In this document: one piece after another, positions 33,991-44,639 of the stretch
Position numbering within the stretch: position 1 is the stretch's first letter
How the letters are laid out: each line of letters begins with the position of its first letter
Source: Dastarcus helophoroides
Taxonomy: Eukaryota > Arthropoda > Insecta > Coleoptera > Bothrideridae
Assembly (NCBI GenBank): GCA_028583605.1
Contig: CM053327.1
Span: 24,787,629-24,851,628, forward strand
Reading direction: 5' to 3'
DNA length: 64,000 bases
Translations under genes and position numbers: made by a program
The notes under the pieces: model-generated
Told to the model about the DNA's origin: nothing
Database searches by the model: none
What the model saw: the letters and a program-made list of their open reading frames with translations, nothing else

Positions 33991-35560
33991 GATTTTTGAA
34001 AAAATTTTTACTCTTTGAAAGCTTGAACATTTTAAAATAACCAAATTTTTCTCGAAATTGTCATTTATCTTTTTTTTCGACTTAATTTCGAACTTTTTTC
34101 TAAATTTTGACTGTTTTGAAAATTCTGCTTTTTTAAAATTTGTTTTTTTCTGTAAACTTAACTTTGATTTTCTTTTAATATGACATTTATTAATTTGAAA
34201 ATATTGTCTTTTTAAAAAATATCCATTTTTAGGAGATTTCTGCTTTTTGTATAATTCGACTTTATCTGTAAATTTCGAGCTTCTTGGAAAATCTTCGACT
34301 GTCTCAAATTTTTGACTTTCATTAATTTTAACCTTCCCAAAGTTTTATCGAAAAATACTTTTTTGGAATATTTTGTCTTACGAAAATTTCGACTTTCTGT
34401 CTTTTCCTGACTTTTAATTTATAACTCGTTTAATAAAATTTTCAATTAATTTGGTAACTTTTTTTTTAATTTTGGTTTACAAAAAATATTCATTTACTTG
34501 ATATATTTTTAATGTCTTTTTTTTTTGAAGATTTAAACTCTTTCTCCAAATTTTGACTTTCTAAAAATGTTGACCTTTATTGAAAAAATTTTATTTTTGG
34601 ATTTTTATTAAAAATTTCTACTTTTGAACATTTCAACTTCCTTGACTATTTTGATTTATTTTCAAAATTTCTAAATTCATATTTTCTATTTTTTTTCCGA
34701 AATATCCTCTTTTCCAAATTTTAAAATTTTTAATTTTAAAATTTAGACTTTTTTGTTAATTTGAATTTTTTTTCGAAAAATTCCTAGTTTTTTAATGACG
34801 TTTATTAAAAACTTTGGCTATTATTAGAAAAATTTTGTTTGTCACAAAATTAGAATCCTTTTCAAAATTTTGACTCCCTTAAGAATTACACCTTTTTTTA
34901 TAATTTATTTTCATTGATTTTTGGTAATTTCGATATTATTTTGAAAATTTTTTTAAAAAACTAATCAAAAGGTCCACTTTTTTTAAGAATTTCAATCTTT
35001 GTTGAAGATGTCGACCTTTTCTCGAATATTTGACTTTTTTTAAATAAATTTTCAAAAATGTCCACTTTTTCTGGAATTTTCAACATTAAGTAAATTTGAC
35101 TTTTGCTTGAAAAAAATCGACTGGCTTTTTAAAAATTTCGACCTTTGGCCTTTTTCAAATTCGACCATTTTGAAATTTTTGACATTTTTTAAGAATTTTC
35201 AAATTCTTTGAAAGTATCGAAATTTTATCGTCAAACTTTCGATTTTTTGTCTTTTTAAAGTTAGATTTTCTAGAAGTTATAACTTTTTCAGAATTTGGAT
35301 TTTTTTCAAAATCTCGACTTATTTTGTAAATCTCGATTTTTTTTTTTAAATTTCGATCTTTTTTCTAAAATTTTAACTTTTTTAAAAACTCGAATTTTTG
35401 TTAATTCGTTTTAGAAGAATCCGCTTTTTCACGAAAATTACGATTTTTATTTAGGATTGTGACTTTACAGTGAAATTTTTTTTAAATAATGATCAAAGTC
35501 TATCAAACTAATTCGAAATTTAACCAAATTCCGAGAACTGGTATTTTTAAAAAGGGATAC

Positions 35561-36070
35561 TTTTCAAGTTTAATTTGAAAAGTTTCGAAAATGGCGAAAC
35601 GTGTAAGAACATATGAATAGTTTATGCAACTCAATTTAGTTTAAACACTCCTGAGATAATCACCATAATGTAACTGCATTACATTATATTTGAAGCGTTT
35701 AATTGAAATTCCCAATCCAGGATGCGGTATCTCCACTCTAAAACTCTTTAAAACATCATTTTGATGAACCAGTAATTATCTATGATATTACAGATTTGAT
35801 GGAAATTGCAAATTGGTATTCGAAATTCACAAAATAATGCAATAATGGTCGACAACAAATACAATATGCAACCAAAGTTATTGCAAAATTTCGATCAGAA
35901 TGTGGGGCACGCTTCAGCTTTCGAGAGGATTGCACCTGCAATAGGGTATTTCATCTCGAGATTTATGACACCTTATGCTCCACTGAAAATGTCTTTTTTA
36001 TTGTGCGAACTTCAGGAGCAGTCTCTTAAAATTACTCCTAGGACTTACATAATTAGTTGGAGTTATTAGT
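35561..36070. other. Unassigned unique DNA
   Basis: Higher complexity than the neighbouring tract. An 87-residue plus ORF (35806-36069) has no recognisable features. Confidence 0.35.
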
Positions 36071-36076
36071 TTTATT
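36071..36076 (-). terminator. Polyadenylation signal for the small peptide gene
   Basis: AATAAA on the minus strand, 47 nt downstream of the stop codon at 36123-36125. Confidence 0.45.
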
Positions 36077-36122
36077 TCCAAAACTCGTCGAGGAAACTTT
36101 GTCGTCGATTCTGTTTCAGAAG

Positions 36123-36323
36123 TTAGAATTTATCTATTCCAGACGGGTAATATTCATCGAAGGCAGAATAAATTTCGTTTGTTTCTTTGTTTTCTAGAGC
36201 TGTTTGCAAACATTCTTTTAATTTTCTTTTAAATTCACTAAAGGAAACATCCAAGAAAAGAATTATAATTAAATTTAAAATAATGCAGCCTGCAGTAAAA
36301 TTAACTTTAAGATCGCTCGACAT
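36123..36323 (-). CDS. Putative small secreted peptide, 66 aa
   Basis: This intronless 66-codon frame was not recognised by family. It starts MSSDLKVNF, continues with a hydrophobic core of about 15 residues (CIILNLIIILFLDV, residues 13-26), and then polar residues (SFSEFKRKLKEC...). This is the layout of a signal peptide, with a plausible cleavage after VSFS near residue 29, or of a signal anchor. The mature part would be about 37 residues, charged, with one Cys and ending YYPSGIDKF. A TATA-like element TATATAAA lies 86-93 nt upstream of the ATG, and AATAAA lies 47 nt after the stop, so the locus has a complete compact gene layout. It sits in an island of unique DNA between two repeat tracts. 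A chance ORF of this length is possible in A/T-rich DNA. A first exon of a larger gene is an alternative, but the in-frame TAA at 36123 argues against it unless a donor is used. Confidence 0.4.
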   Translation of the reverse strand: MSSDLKVNFTAGCIILNLIIILFLDVSFSEFKRKLKECLQTALENKETNEIYSAFDEYYPSGIDKF

Positions 36324-36408
36324 TTCAAAAGCACTTAATTTGGAACAGCATTAACGTCTTTCTATTGTATTCTAGTATTTCACTGCAGTGCTTACGAATT
36401 TATTTGGA

Positions 36409-36416
36409 TTTATATA
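36409..36416 (-). promoter_or_regulatory. TATA-like box for the small peptide gene
   Basis: TATATAAA on the minus strand. A start site about 30 nt downstream would leave a leader of about 55 nt before the ATG at 36323. Confidence 0.35.
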
Positions 36417-36429
36417 GAACGGTTTTTAT

Positions 36430-37230
36430 TAAAACACTATTTCACATCATTTGAGATAAGAATGACATTTTTTTTAATATGAGGATGGAATTGTACAAGC
36501 CTCACACCTTCTACTTCATTAAATCAAGTTCTTATCATTTAAGCCTCGTCGTTTTTAGTCTTATTAATTAACCGAGGGTAGATGTCACTCGGCATAACCC
36601 TTAATGTCGTAGCCCTAATTAATCAGATCTTCAAAGGCGTCAGCCCCAGGCAAGGCCATTGTTATGGCTGAAGCGTGAACGATCTAAATCCAGTCCTGTT
36701 GAAGTGCCAGGTAAAAGAGTATCCCAGCTGACTGGCGTTCTGTTCTAAAATTAAAAATCGACAGCATCATCCTTCGCCAGCCATCAGAAGGTGCCCCAAA
36801 CTTAAAGAACACGCACCTTGGGTCATTGACTACGTACTTAAATCATTCAGCACATCTGTCGCTTTCCTTTCCAAGGTTACGGCTTCTTATTATTACTCAC
36901 CTGAGCTTTGAAATATAGTATGAAACGTCAATTATAGCCACGGTGTAAGAATAAAAAAATAGATCATATGTATATCTCTAAACAAGTAAGATTTATACAG
37001 GTGAATCGTCAATCCTTATGGCATTAATGTTAACCACATTTAGGAATGCTTAACATAGGCAGGAAATAAGAAAAAAGATCGACATTTAAAAGAAAATCTA
37101 ATCAACCCATAACTTTCCCTAACAGGTCGCTCCTGTTTCACAACATCAGATGATATGGCTCGTCACACTTATTACGTTATAACCACATCTACTCAATAAG
37201 GGTACTTGGAAGTAATGTGAAAATAATTGC
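36430..37230. other. Unassigned unique DNA including a conserved-looking block
   Basis: No gene recognised. It contains the possible regulatory block at 36555-36910. Confidence 0.4.
36555..36910. promoter_or_regulatory. Possible cis-regulatory block 2
   Basis: Relatively GC-balanced DNA with TTATTAATTAAC (homeodomain), CCATTGTTATGG at 36656-36667 (overlapping Sox-type cores), CAGCTG, AGATCTTCAAAGG and TTGGGTCATTGAC (nuclear-receptor-like half site). The density of such words in about 350 bp is unlike the flanking tracts. Function is inferred. Confidence 0.25.
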
Positions 37231-39189
37231 ACCTATTTTACATTTTTGGTTTCTTTAATAAATCGGTTTAATAATTCGACGTGTTTTTCAGTATTTGATT
37301 TCCTATTGGAATTTATTTTGAATTTTTTTTTTAAATGTTCACCTTTTACTTGAGATTTCAAATTTTTCTTTAATTCTTGTTTTTTTGAAATTTTGTTCGA
37401 TGTATTTTTTTTTAGAAATTCCTTCATTTTTCTCAAAATGTGCTTTGTTCTGAGAATTTTGATTTTTACCTTCAAATTCGTTAGCTCTTTTCCGTTTCTC
37501 ACAATTAATTTTTTTTTCTTAAATTGCCTTTTATTCAAAGTTTTGACATTTTTTCGATATGGATCCTTTTTTACGTTTACATTTTATCCTCTAAATTCAA
37601 CTTTTTAAACTTGGACTTTTTTAAAATTTGACTAAAGTTTAACTTTTTTTCGTATGTTGGCTTCAAAATTCGCCTCGTCCTTTCTCATTTTTCTGAAAAT
37701 CGATTTTTTCAGTCCAAATTTCTGGGAATTTGGATTTTTTTTAATCCAAATTCGTTCCTTTATCGAAATATTCGGTTTTTTTTCTCAAAATTTGTCTTCT
37801 TTCGAAATTTTATCCTCAAAATTCGGCTTCTTTTTCGCAAGGAGAAATTTTGAAAAGTTTCCTCTAAGGCACACCCTTATATTTTTTAAATTCGACTTTT
37901 TTTCTGGAAAATTGGAGTTTTTTTCAGAATTTGTCCTTGTTTTAAAATTACGCTTAAAAATAATGTTTTTTTTAACATTATTTTCAGACTTCGTCTTTTT
38001 TTTTTAATTTTTGACTTTATTCAGAGAATTCGAGTTTTTTTTTTATTAAAATTTCGCTTTTCATTGCCATTTTCGCTAGATTGATGTTTTACTTCGATTT
38101 TTTTGCCAAATTCATCTTAAAATTCCTTGTCTATTTTCTGTTTCTAAAAATTTTGAATTTTTTCTCGAAATTTGTTTGCACTGGAAATGTTGGCTTTTCT
38201 CGAAATTAGAGACCTTTTTTACATTTCGATTTTATTCTCAGGATTCGACTTTTCTAAATTTGTCCTTTGCTTTTAAAATTTGTCTTTTTATAGCAAATGT
38301 TGATTTTATTTTTAAATTGTAACATTTTCTTGAAAGGTTCAATCGATTTTTTGAACTCAAAATTCTTGTTTATCAACATTTTTCAGTTTTCCAAAATTTT
38401 ATGGTGTATCTCAAAATTCAAACGTTAATCTTTCTGCAAATTTCGACTTTTTCCTGCAATTTCATCTTTTTTGTTTTTCAAAGTTCAATTATATTTTCAA
38501 AGAAAAAATTAGAACATTTTCTCCGACAAATTTCGTTTTTAATTTTTATTTTTTTTTATGTCCGTATTTTTTAATGAGATTTTTTTATAAGTTCGACTTT
38601 TCAAACAATTTCGTTTTTCAGGAAATTTCGACTCATTATCAAAATTCCGTCTAATTTTGAAAAAATTTTTTCCCAAATTTGATTCTTTTTCTTAAAGTTT
38701 GACTTTCTCTGGACACTTTTGACTTTCTTCATAAATTTTGAATTTTTCATAAATTTTGACTTCTCAAAACGCCAACTTTTTAAAATGCATGTTTTTTCGA
38801 AATGTAATTTTTACTCGAAATTTTGACATATTTTCATTAAAATTGGATTATAAAAATTTGGGATCATTTACTGAAATTTGATTTATTCTGAAATTGGTCT
38901 TTTTTTTATGTTTCGTTATTCCCAGTGTTGGACTTTCATTTCTTGAAATTTGACTTCTTTTCTCGAAATGTCGAGTTTTTCGAAATGCTGTAATTTTTCT
39001 AAAAATTCGAGGTTTTTTGGAAATTGATTTCCTATATCCGCATTTCCGGGAAATTTTAATTTGTTTCACAAAAGTCAGTTTCTCGCAATTTCGCCCTTTA
39101 TCTTAAAATTCAAATGTCAGTGTTTCTGAAAATTTCGACTTTATTCTCAAAATTCGGTAATTTTCTTGAAATTTCGAGTTTTTCTAAAA

Positions 39190-39337
39190 TTAAAATACAA
39201 ATCTTGTCTTCTGAAACCAAAACATATTAAAAAACACAACAAAGGCTGCTCTTAACGCGTTTCGATAGCCAAGCTATCATCTTCAGAGAGATAGCTTAAA
39301 TTTTTGAAGATAACAAAGGACCAGTCCGTTCCACCAA
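39190..39337. mobile_element. Palindromic MITE, family M, internally deleted copy (M5)
   Basis: The left arm (AAATACAAATCTTGTCTTC, CTGAAACCAAAACATATTAA, AAAACACAACAAAGGCTGCT, GCGTTTCGATAGCCAAGCTA) runs through ATCATCTTCAGAGAGATAGC. It then jumps directly to the right terminus TTGAAGATAACAAAGGACC, AGTCCGTTCCACCAA. Confidence 0.8.
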
Positions 39338-39619
39338 AATTATGGCTTGGAGTTTTTCTATTTTGAAAATTTCAAGAGTTATTTTTTCTAAAATTCGATT
39401 TAGAAAAAGGAGAGGTTTCAGGACACTTCGATTTATTCTTAGAAATAGTTTTTTTTTTTAATTTTTGGTTATCGCCAAAATTCAGTTTTTTTCTTAAAAG
39501 TTAACTGTCTGTTGGAGGTTTTTCTCAAAATCTTGACCTTTTATTCAAGACTTTATTTTTTTTTTAATTCGTGTTAATTTTTACATATTTTGACCTTTTT
39601 ATTCAAAGTTTATCATTTG

Positions 39620-40240
39620 TTTTTTTTAAGTTTAATCCACTCGCAAAGGTAACCCCATTATGCTTTCAAAGCACTGCAAGTAGGATGCAGAAACAAAGAT
39701 AGATGGCGATGAACCGCCTTCTTAAACAAGGATAGGTTTCAATTTTTGGGGAAAATTCCTTTCGGTAACAAGTTCCATAACTTGGAAGTTCTATAAAAAA
39801 AAGAGTCTCCGTAGATAGAAGTCCTCATTGTGTCAAGCTGGACCGCACAGGAATTGGCTGTCTCCGACTGTCTAGTACACTTCAAGATTCTTGCCCTTGG
39901 GGGGGGGGGTCAATCCTATTAGTTCCTGCGAGCATCTTCCATGATAGTACTTGTAGAAAAGAGACAAGTCACCAACCATACGTCTGTGCTCTAGTGCTTC
40001 GAGAAAATCGGTCAGACTCTCGTCATCAATTAGGCGAATCGCTCTTCTTTGAATTGAATCCAAGAGAGCTAAAGTGTGTTTTGGTGCTGAACTCCAAACA
40101 TGAGAACAGTATTCTAGTGTTGGCCTAACTTGAGCTTTGTATAGTGTTAATAGCTGACACTTTTTCGCTCTAAAAAGAAAGCCTAACTTCTGAGAGGCGG
40201 ATTTGGCAATGGCGCTCACATGATCGTCCCAAGAGAAGTT
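39620..40240 (-). pseudogene. CR1-like LINE fragment, copy 3
   Basis: The poly(A) end is the T run at 39620-39627. The minus strand encodes an uninterrupted 115-codon piece (39872-40219) covering ASQKLGFLFRAKK, LYKAQVRPTLEYCSHVWSSA, SIQRRAIRLIDDESLTDFLEA and RRMVGDLSLFYKYYHGRCSQ, followed out of frame by the RTSKLWN-type C-terminus. The frame break coincides with an 11-G run near 39899-39909 that has no counterpart in copies 1 and 2, so it may be a sequencing error. It is truncated abruptly at 40240 and inserted in A/T tract 5. It is the best preserved of the three copies in the region it covers. Confidence 0.85.
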
Positions 40241-41336
40241 AATCTAGAAACTCGGCGTAATTATTATCAAAGGTTGATTTTGTATGGGAAATTTCAATTT
40301 TTTTTTCCCAAAATTCTTTCAAAGTTTGACTCAATTCGCAAAATTTTATTTTTTGTCAAAAAAAAAATTCGAAAATTTTCTCAAAATAATTAAATATTGC
40401 GTTTTTTAAGTTCGATCTTTTTCTAAAAATTTCCAGGTTTTTAAATAAGTCTTTTTTTCGAAATTGTACTATTTTTCTCAAAATTTGACTTTTTTGAAGA
40501 ATGGTGCTTTCAGGAAAATTTATATTTACATTCAAAGTTTGTCTTCATTCAAAATTTTGAGTTTATTCAAAACATTTATCTTTTTTTCATCATTTGACAC
40601 TGGAAATTACTCCCAATTTTTTTTTTCTCTCAAATTGATCATTTACCCAATATTTCATTTAATTTTCCAAAACTTTCATTTTTCTCAAAGATTGCTTTTT
40701 TCTGAAAGAAATTCTGAAGGTTTATCTAAAAATGTTCAAAAAAAATTTTCGTACTACAAGTTTGGCCTTTTTTTGAATATTTTGAGCTTTTTGAAATTTG
40801 TTTTTTTTTTTCGATATTGCGCGACTTTTGTCAAAATTAGGCTCTTTGAAAAAAGTAATGTTTTTAAGAAAGTTTCGATTTTTTCTTGAAGTAGTATTTT
40901 TTCAAAATTTCCTTTTATTCTGAAAATTCTACTTTCTTCGGACTATTTGTCTCTTTGTTGCAAATGTCTCTCAAAACTTTGACCATTGTTTTTAAAAATT
41001 TGTATATTTTTGGAAAAGTTCTTTATTTTTCTCAAAGGTTCTGCTTTTTTGAAAAATTTGATTACTGAATTGTATAAAGATGTTCTCAAAAGAATCAGTT
41101 TTTTAAGTTTAGTTCTTTTCTGAAAATTACAGGTTTTCCAAATTCGAAATTGTGCAATTTTTCTCAACGTTCGACTTCGTTTAAAGAATGGTATTTTTAA
41201 GAAAAGTTCGATTTATTAATTTATGTTCATTTTTCAAAATTATTTTGTTTCCAAAATTCGACATTTTCTCAGTATTTAATTTTCTGTTGGAAATTTCCTT
41301 TACAACTTTGATTAGTTATATAAGATCTTGAATTTT

Positions 41337-41518
41337 GTTTATTAATTTTATTTAACATTTCTGCGACTCAGTTTGGAAATATTTAAATTTTTATTAATGA
41401 ATGTTGACAATATTTTAAAACATTTTTTGAAATATTTTAGAATATTGTCAACATTAATTAATAAAAATTTAACTATTTCCAAACTGGGTCGCAGAAATGT
41501 TAAATAAAACTAATAAAC
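41337..41518. repeat. Long inverted repeat: 84-bp arms, 14-nt loop
   Basis: The left arm 41337-41420 and right arm 41435-41518 are reverse complements at about 79 of 84 positions, with no gaps. Key blocks are CATTTCTGCGAC, AGTTTGGAAAT and AATGTTGACAATATT. Transcribed from either strand it would fold into an almost perfect hairpin, compatible with a hairpin-siRNA source or a small foldback element. No TIR/TSD pattern was recognised. Confidence 0.9.
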
Positions 41519-41529
41519 ATAATGTTTCT

Positions 41530-42421
41530 GATCAACAAGAGACCACCATGAAGAATAATCTTCAAATTTTTCAAAATTTTCACAGAAATTTGATTATCTT
41601 TGTCAGATATTTTTTCCTGGCGAATTTTGGTTTTCATCTATAAACTTGACATGTGTTTTTTAAAATATCGATTTTTTCCTCCAAAATTGTCCTGTTCTGG
41701 AAATTTCGAGGTTTCTTCTATAAATTCCCGTATATTTCTAAATTCAGTCGACATTATAAGAAAAAAAAATACAGTTAAAACTTTGAAGTAGATATTTTTT
41801 AGAAATTTCCAACTTTCACTTTTTCCTGAAAGCTATATCTACCTCAAAAGTTAATTAAAAAATCAAAATTATGAAAACAATATTTTTGGATTTCTTTTTT
41901 CTAAGTCAAAATTATGGTAAAATTAGAATAAAAGCGCCAATAATTTATGGAAAAATATTTATTATTTTTTTGCAAATTTCGGCTTTTATCGCAAACTTTG
42001 AAATAATGGATGGAAATGTTATTATAAGAACTATAAAACTAAATTCGTTATCGTAAAGTTGTCCTTGGTAGGCGTTTATTAGTGGGGAGAAATGATTTAT
42101 GACTAGTTGTATATTCGAGACATCTATCGAATATCTAGAAGCTATTTGTTTCTGCTAGCGAGATATACAGCTGACTCATGGGCATTCGAGATGTCGAATA
42201 AATAGAAGCTAGAAGGTGAAGAATTTTGTACGAATGAGATACAAGTATAAGTCAGAAATCGCACCATAGAATAGTGCATGTTAAGCGAATAAATTGATCT
42301 GCTAAATAAAAGTGTTTACAATCTACAATATTTTACTATCGAATCGAATTCTGCAAATTACCCCTAAAGCAAATCCTTCCTCCGTTTACGTCTATATGTG
42401 CAAGTGAACTCATAATGGTTG
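41530..42421. other. Unassigned A/T-rich DNA
   Basis: No gene recognised. Two related segments near 42115-42150 and 42185-42215 (ATTCGAGACATCTATCGAAT and ATTCGAGATGTCGAATAAAT) may be a small direct repeat. Confidence 0.35.
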
Positions 42422-42444
42422 TTTTATAACTATATTTTGTTACA
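42422..42444. mobile_element. Fragment matching the 3' end of solo LTR family S
   Basis: TTTTATAACTATATTTTGTT and the following ACA match the last 23 bp of the LTRs at 27115-27453 and 62017-62339. It is too short to exclude chance or shared ancestry of only a fragment. Confidence 0.4.
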
Positions 42445-42639
42445 ATATAAAAAAAATGCAAAGGTCTGGCATATCCGTTTGTTTCGTAATCTAACTGTCA
42501 CAATTGCAGACACGGTTCTACTTGGTTTTGCTTTCTACCGTAAAATAATCTCTTTAGCTATCTTACATAGAATTCAGAATATAGAGTCGAATTTTCAGCA
42601 TAATTTCCGCCCCCTTAAATCCAAAGGCTAAATATTCAA

Positions 42640-43620
42640 ATAAGACATTATATAACCTTAAAAATTCATTGAAACTTTAACGAATCGATCCTGAAGGTGT
42701 CCCCTCGATCCGTTTTTAATCCACTCCATAGTCAATTTGCTTTGCGTCGTTATATCATCTTTAATAACTTTTAAAGTTCCTGGGGTTACATACCCCCATC
42801 TCTTGTTTTATAGAAACGCTTTAGAACGCTCTAACATGGCGAACTAATTTTCCAGCTAGGGCGATAAAAGAAAAGGCCGAAGCCATTATTGCCAGACAAT
42901 AAATAGTTTACGGCAAATGTGTTTTCTTGAAACAAAAAGCGGCCTCGACCTTTGTTTGGCAACAACTATCGAAAAATTAATTTCGAGAAGGTCCGTCTAC
43001 ATTTTTTATCTATTTCGATTTATTCTGACATTTATTAATGTAATTTCGTTCGCAGAAAGAAAAATTAAAAAAACTATACCGGATTAAATGATCCGGATGA
43101 GGTTTTTATAACCCAAGCATAAAAATTCTATAGCGCCCCAAATAGAATAATCGAATTTGCCCCATTATGCTCCTATTATGTATGCCAGCAGAAATCCCTA
43201 CATATTGAAAATTATAGATAATAAAACGCCTAAAGTCTTCCATACAATCGCTCCTAGCTAGGGTAATTAAAATGCCATAAAAGGGGAGTGTGGCATAATT
43301 GACTTTAATTTCAGCAATTCGGAGATATTATCTCTTACTATTAATTTTAATATAAAAGGTCGAGATTTATATGAGACGAGCACAAAGCTAACAGTTCATT
43401 TTGGTAGGTGATTTAAAGCTCTGGCCGTCCAGCAAATGAATTCATCTGAAATAAATTATTTACCCTTAATCCCTTATATGCCATCATAATACGTTTCCAT
43501 CCGCACAATGAATATAATTAATTACATCGGGTCAAAGTAGTGCATGATATCCCTTGATAAATTACCTACGACAAATTCATGTTATTTGTCTCTGCTAGGA
43601 GATTCACACAGAACAATGTG
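42640..43620. promoter_or_regulatory. Possible cis-regulatory block 3
   Basis: About 1 kb without repeat texture, rich in homeodomain-type cores (TAATTAATTACAT near 43516, CCATTATG, CATAATTG) and Abd-B/Cdx-like TTTATGG/CCATAAAA. Also present are GGTCAAAG at 43530-43537 and paired CCGGATTAAATGATCCGG near 43079. No ORF is present. The pattern resembles insect developmental enhancers, by inspection only. Confidence 0.3.
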
Positions 43621-43689
43621 TTCAACATAAAAAAATGAAAGGAAAAAATATTTTGCTTTACGAGTGTTTCACCAATTAAATTAACATTT

Positions 43690-44212
43690 AAAATGTTTTT
43701 GAAGTTTGAGAAACATCAAAACTGGCACAAAAATCTGCAAACTGGGGGATGTTTTTACACGTCATAAATATCCATTTAGATGCTTTTAATATATCCGTCT
43801 GTTTGTGCGGCTTAATCTCAGCAATGACTAAACCGATTTTGATCAAATGTTTACTAATATGTAAAGAATTTTCCTGGTCATACTTTATTCTGTTTATAGT
43901 CGAAATCGAGCGGTGTTAACAACTTTAAGGTATATCACAATTCAAGATATATCACAGAAACCTTTAGTGCAACATTTTTGGATTCTATGATTAGCTACAA
44001 AAACTGTATTCAATTTTTTTTGTACGATTGATAGGAATATTGAAAAGGCAAAATTTTGTTCGGTAATTGTAATCATGTTAAAGCATCAGATATTAACCTG
44101 ATGTTGGCAAATGCTCAAATAAACATTGTCTATTATTTTTTTTATCAAGTTTTTGATTCCGATTTTTTTTAAGTAATTGTGTGTAAGCGATATTTTCGAA
44201 ATGAATTATAGC
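43690..44212. other. Unassigned, transposon-like remnant
   Basis: The segment CTAAACCGATTTTGATCAAA near 43830 resembles phrases common in arthropod interspersed repeats. The stretch around 44170-44220 is distantly similar to 24525-24590 (AAGTAATTGTGTG versus AAGTGATTGTGTG, then CTGAAGTG). No coding capacity. Confidence 0.3.
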
Positions 44213-44243
44213 TGAAGTGAGCTTTATATTAAAGCTCACTTCA
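44213..44243. repeat. Perfect short hairpin, 14-bp arms
   Basis: TGAAGTGAGCTTTA, a 3-nt loop, then TAAAGCTCACTTCA. No T run follows that would suggest a terminator. Confidence 0.8.
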
Positions 44244-44570
44244 ACCTTTTAGCATAATATTATTTGTCTATGGGCCTCCAAGACCACATTTGTGAATTTT
44301 AGAAAAAAAATCCCCTCGCCTTGACTCTCTAAGAAGAAAGAGTTTCGTGGAAAAGTAATTGAAATATTGATGAACTACCAAATGTCCAACCTTCTAGCTT
44401 ACAATTAAGATTTTATGAGAAAAATACTGCAATACTGATGAACCATGGAATACCCAACTTTTTAGCCTAATATTATTTTGATTATGGTTCTCCAAGAGCA
44501 CATTTGTGAATTTAAGGGAATGTTTCGTGTCAAAACAATTTAAATATTGATGAACTATCAAACCTCCAAG
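44243..44570. repeat. Diverged tandem repeat, period about 213 bp
   Basis: AACCTTTTAGCATAATATTA at 44243 matches AACTTTTTAGCCTAATATTA at 44456. Both are followed by CTCCAAGA and CACATTTGTGAATTT. TGATGAACTA recurs within each. About 1.5 copies. Confidence 0.7.
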
Positions 44571-44639
44571 AAGCTCGAGTTGTTGGTGTAGTGTACATTT
44601 AAAATGTTCATATATTTTCTAAAACTTCGGCTACATAAA

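Larger units (their letters stand above)
31960..35560 (-). repeat. Degenerate A/T repeat tract 4
   Basis: About 3.6 kb of TTTCGACTTTTTTG/AAAATTTTGAC variants (theme on the minus strand). The left half has a 778-bp higher-order repeat, annotated separately. No gene. Confidence 0.8.
37233..41300 (-). repeat. Degenerate A/T repeat tract 5
   Basis: About 4 kb of AAAATTTCGACTTTTT-type variants on the minus-strand theme. Higher-order spacing: ATCTCAAAATTCAAACG at 38408 and its variant at 39100 (692 bp). TCGAAATTGTACTATTTTTC at 40459 and its variant at 41144 (685 bp). It is interrupted by MITE M5 and CR1-like copy 3. Confidence 0.75.

Noticed and set aside
35806..36069. 87-codon plus ORF
   Set aside because: No domain, signal peptide or gene context; length is compatible with chance.
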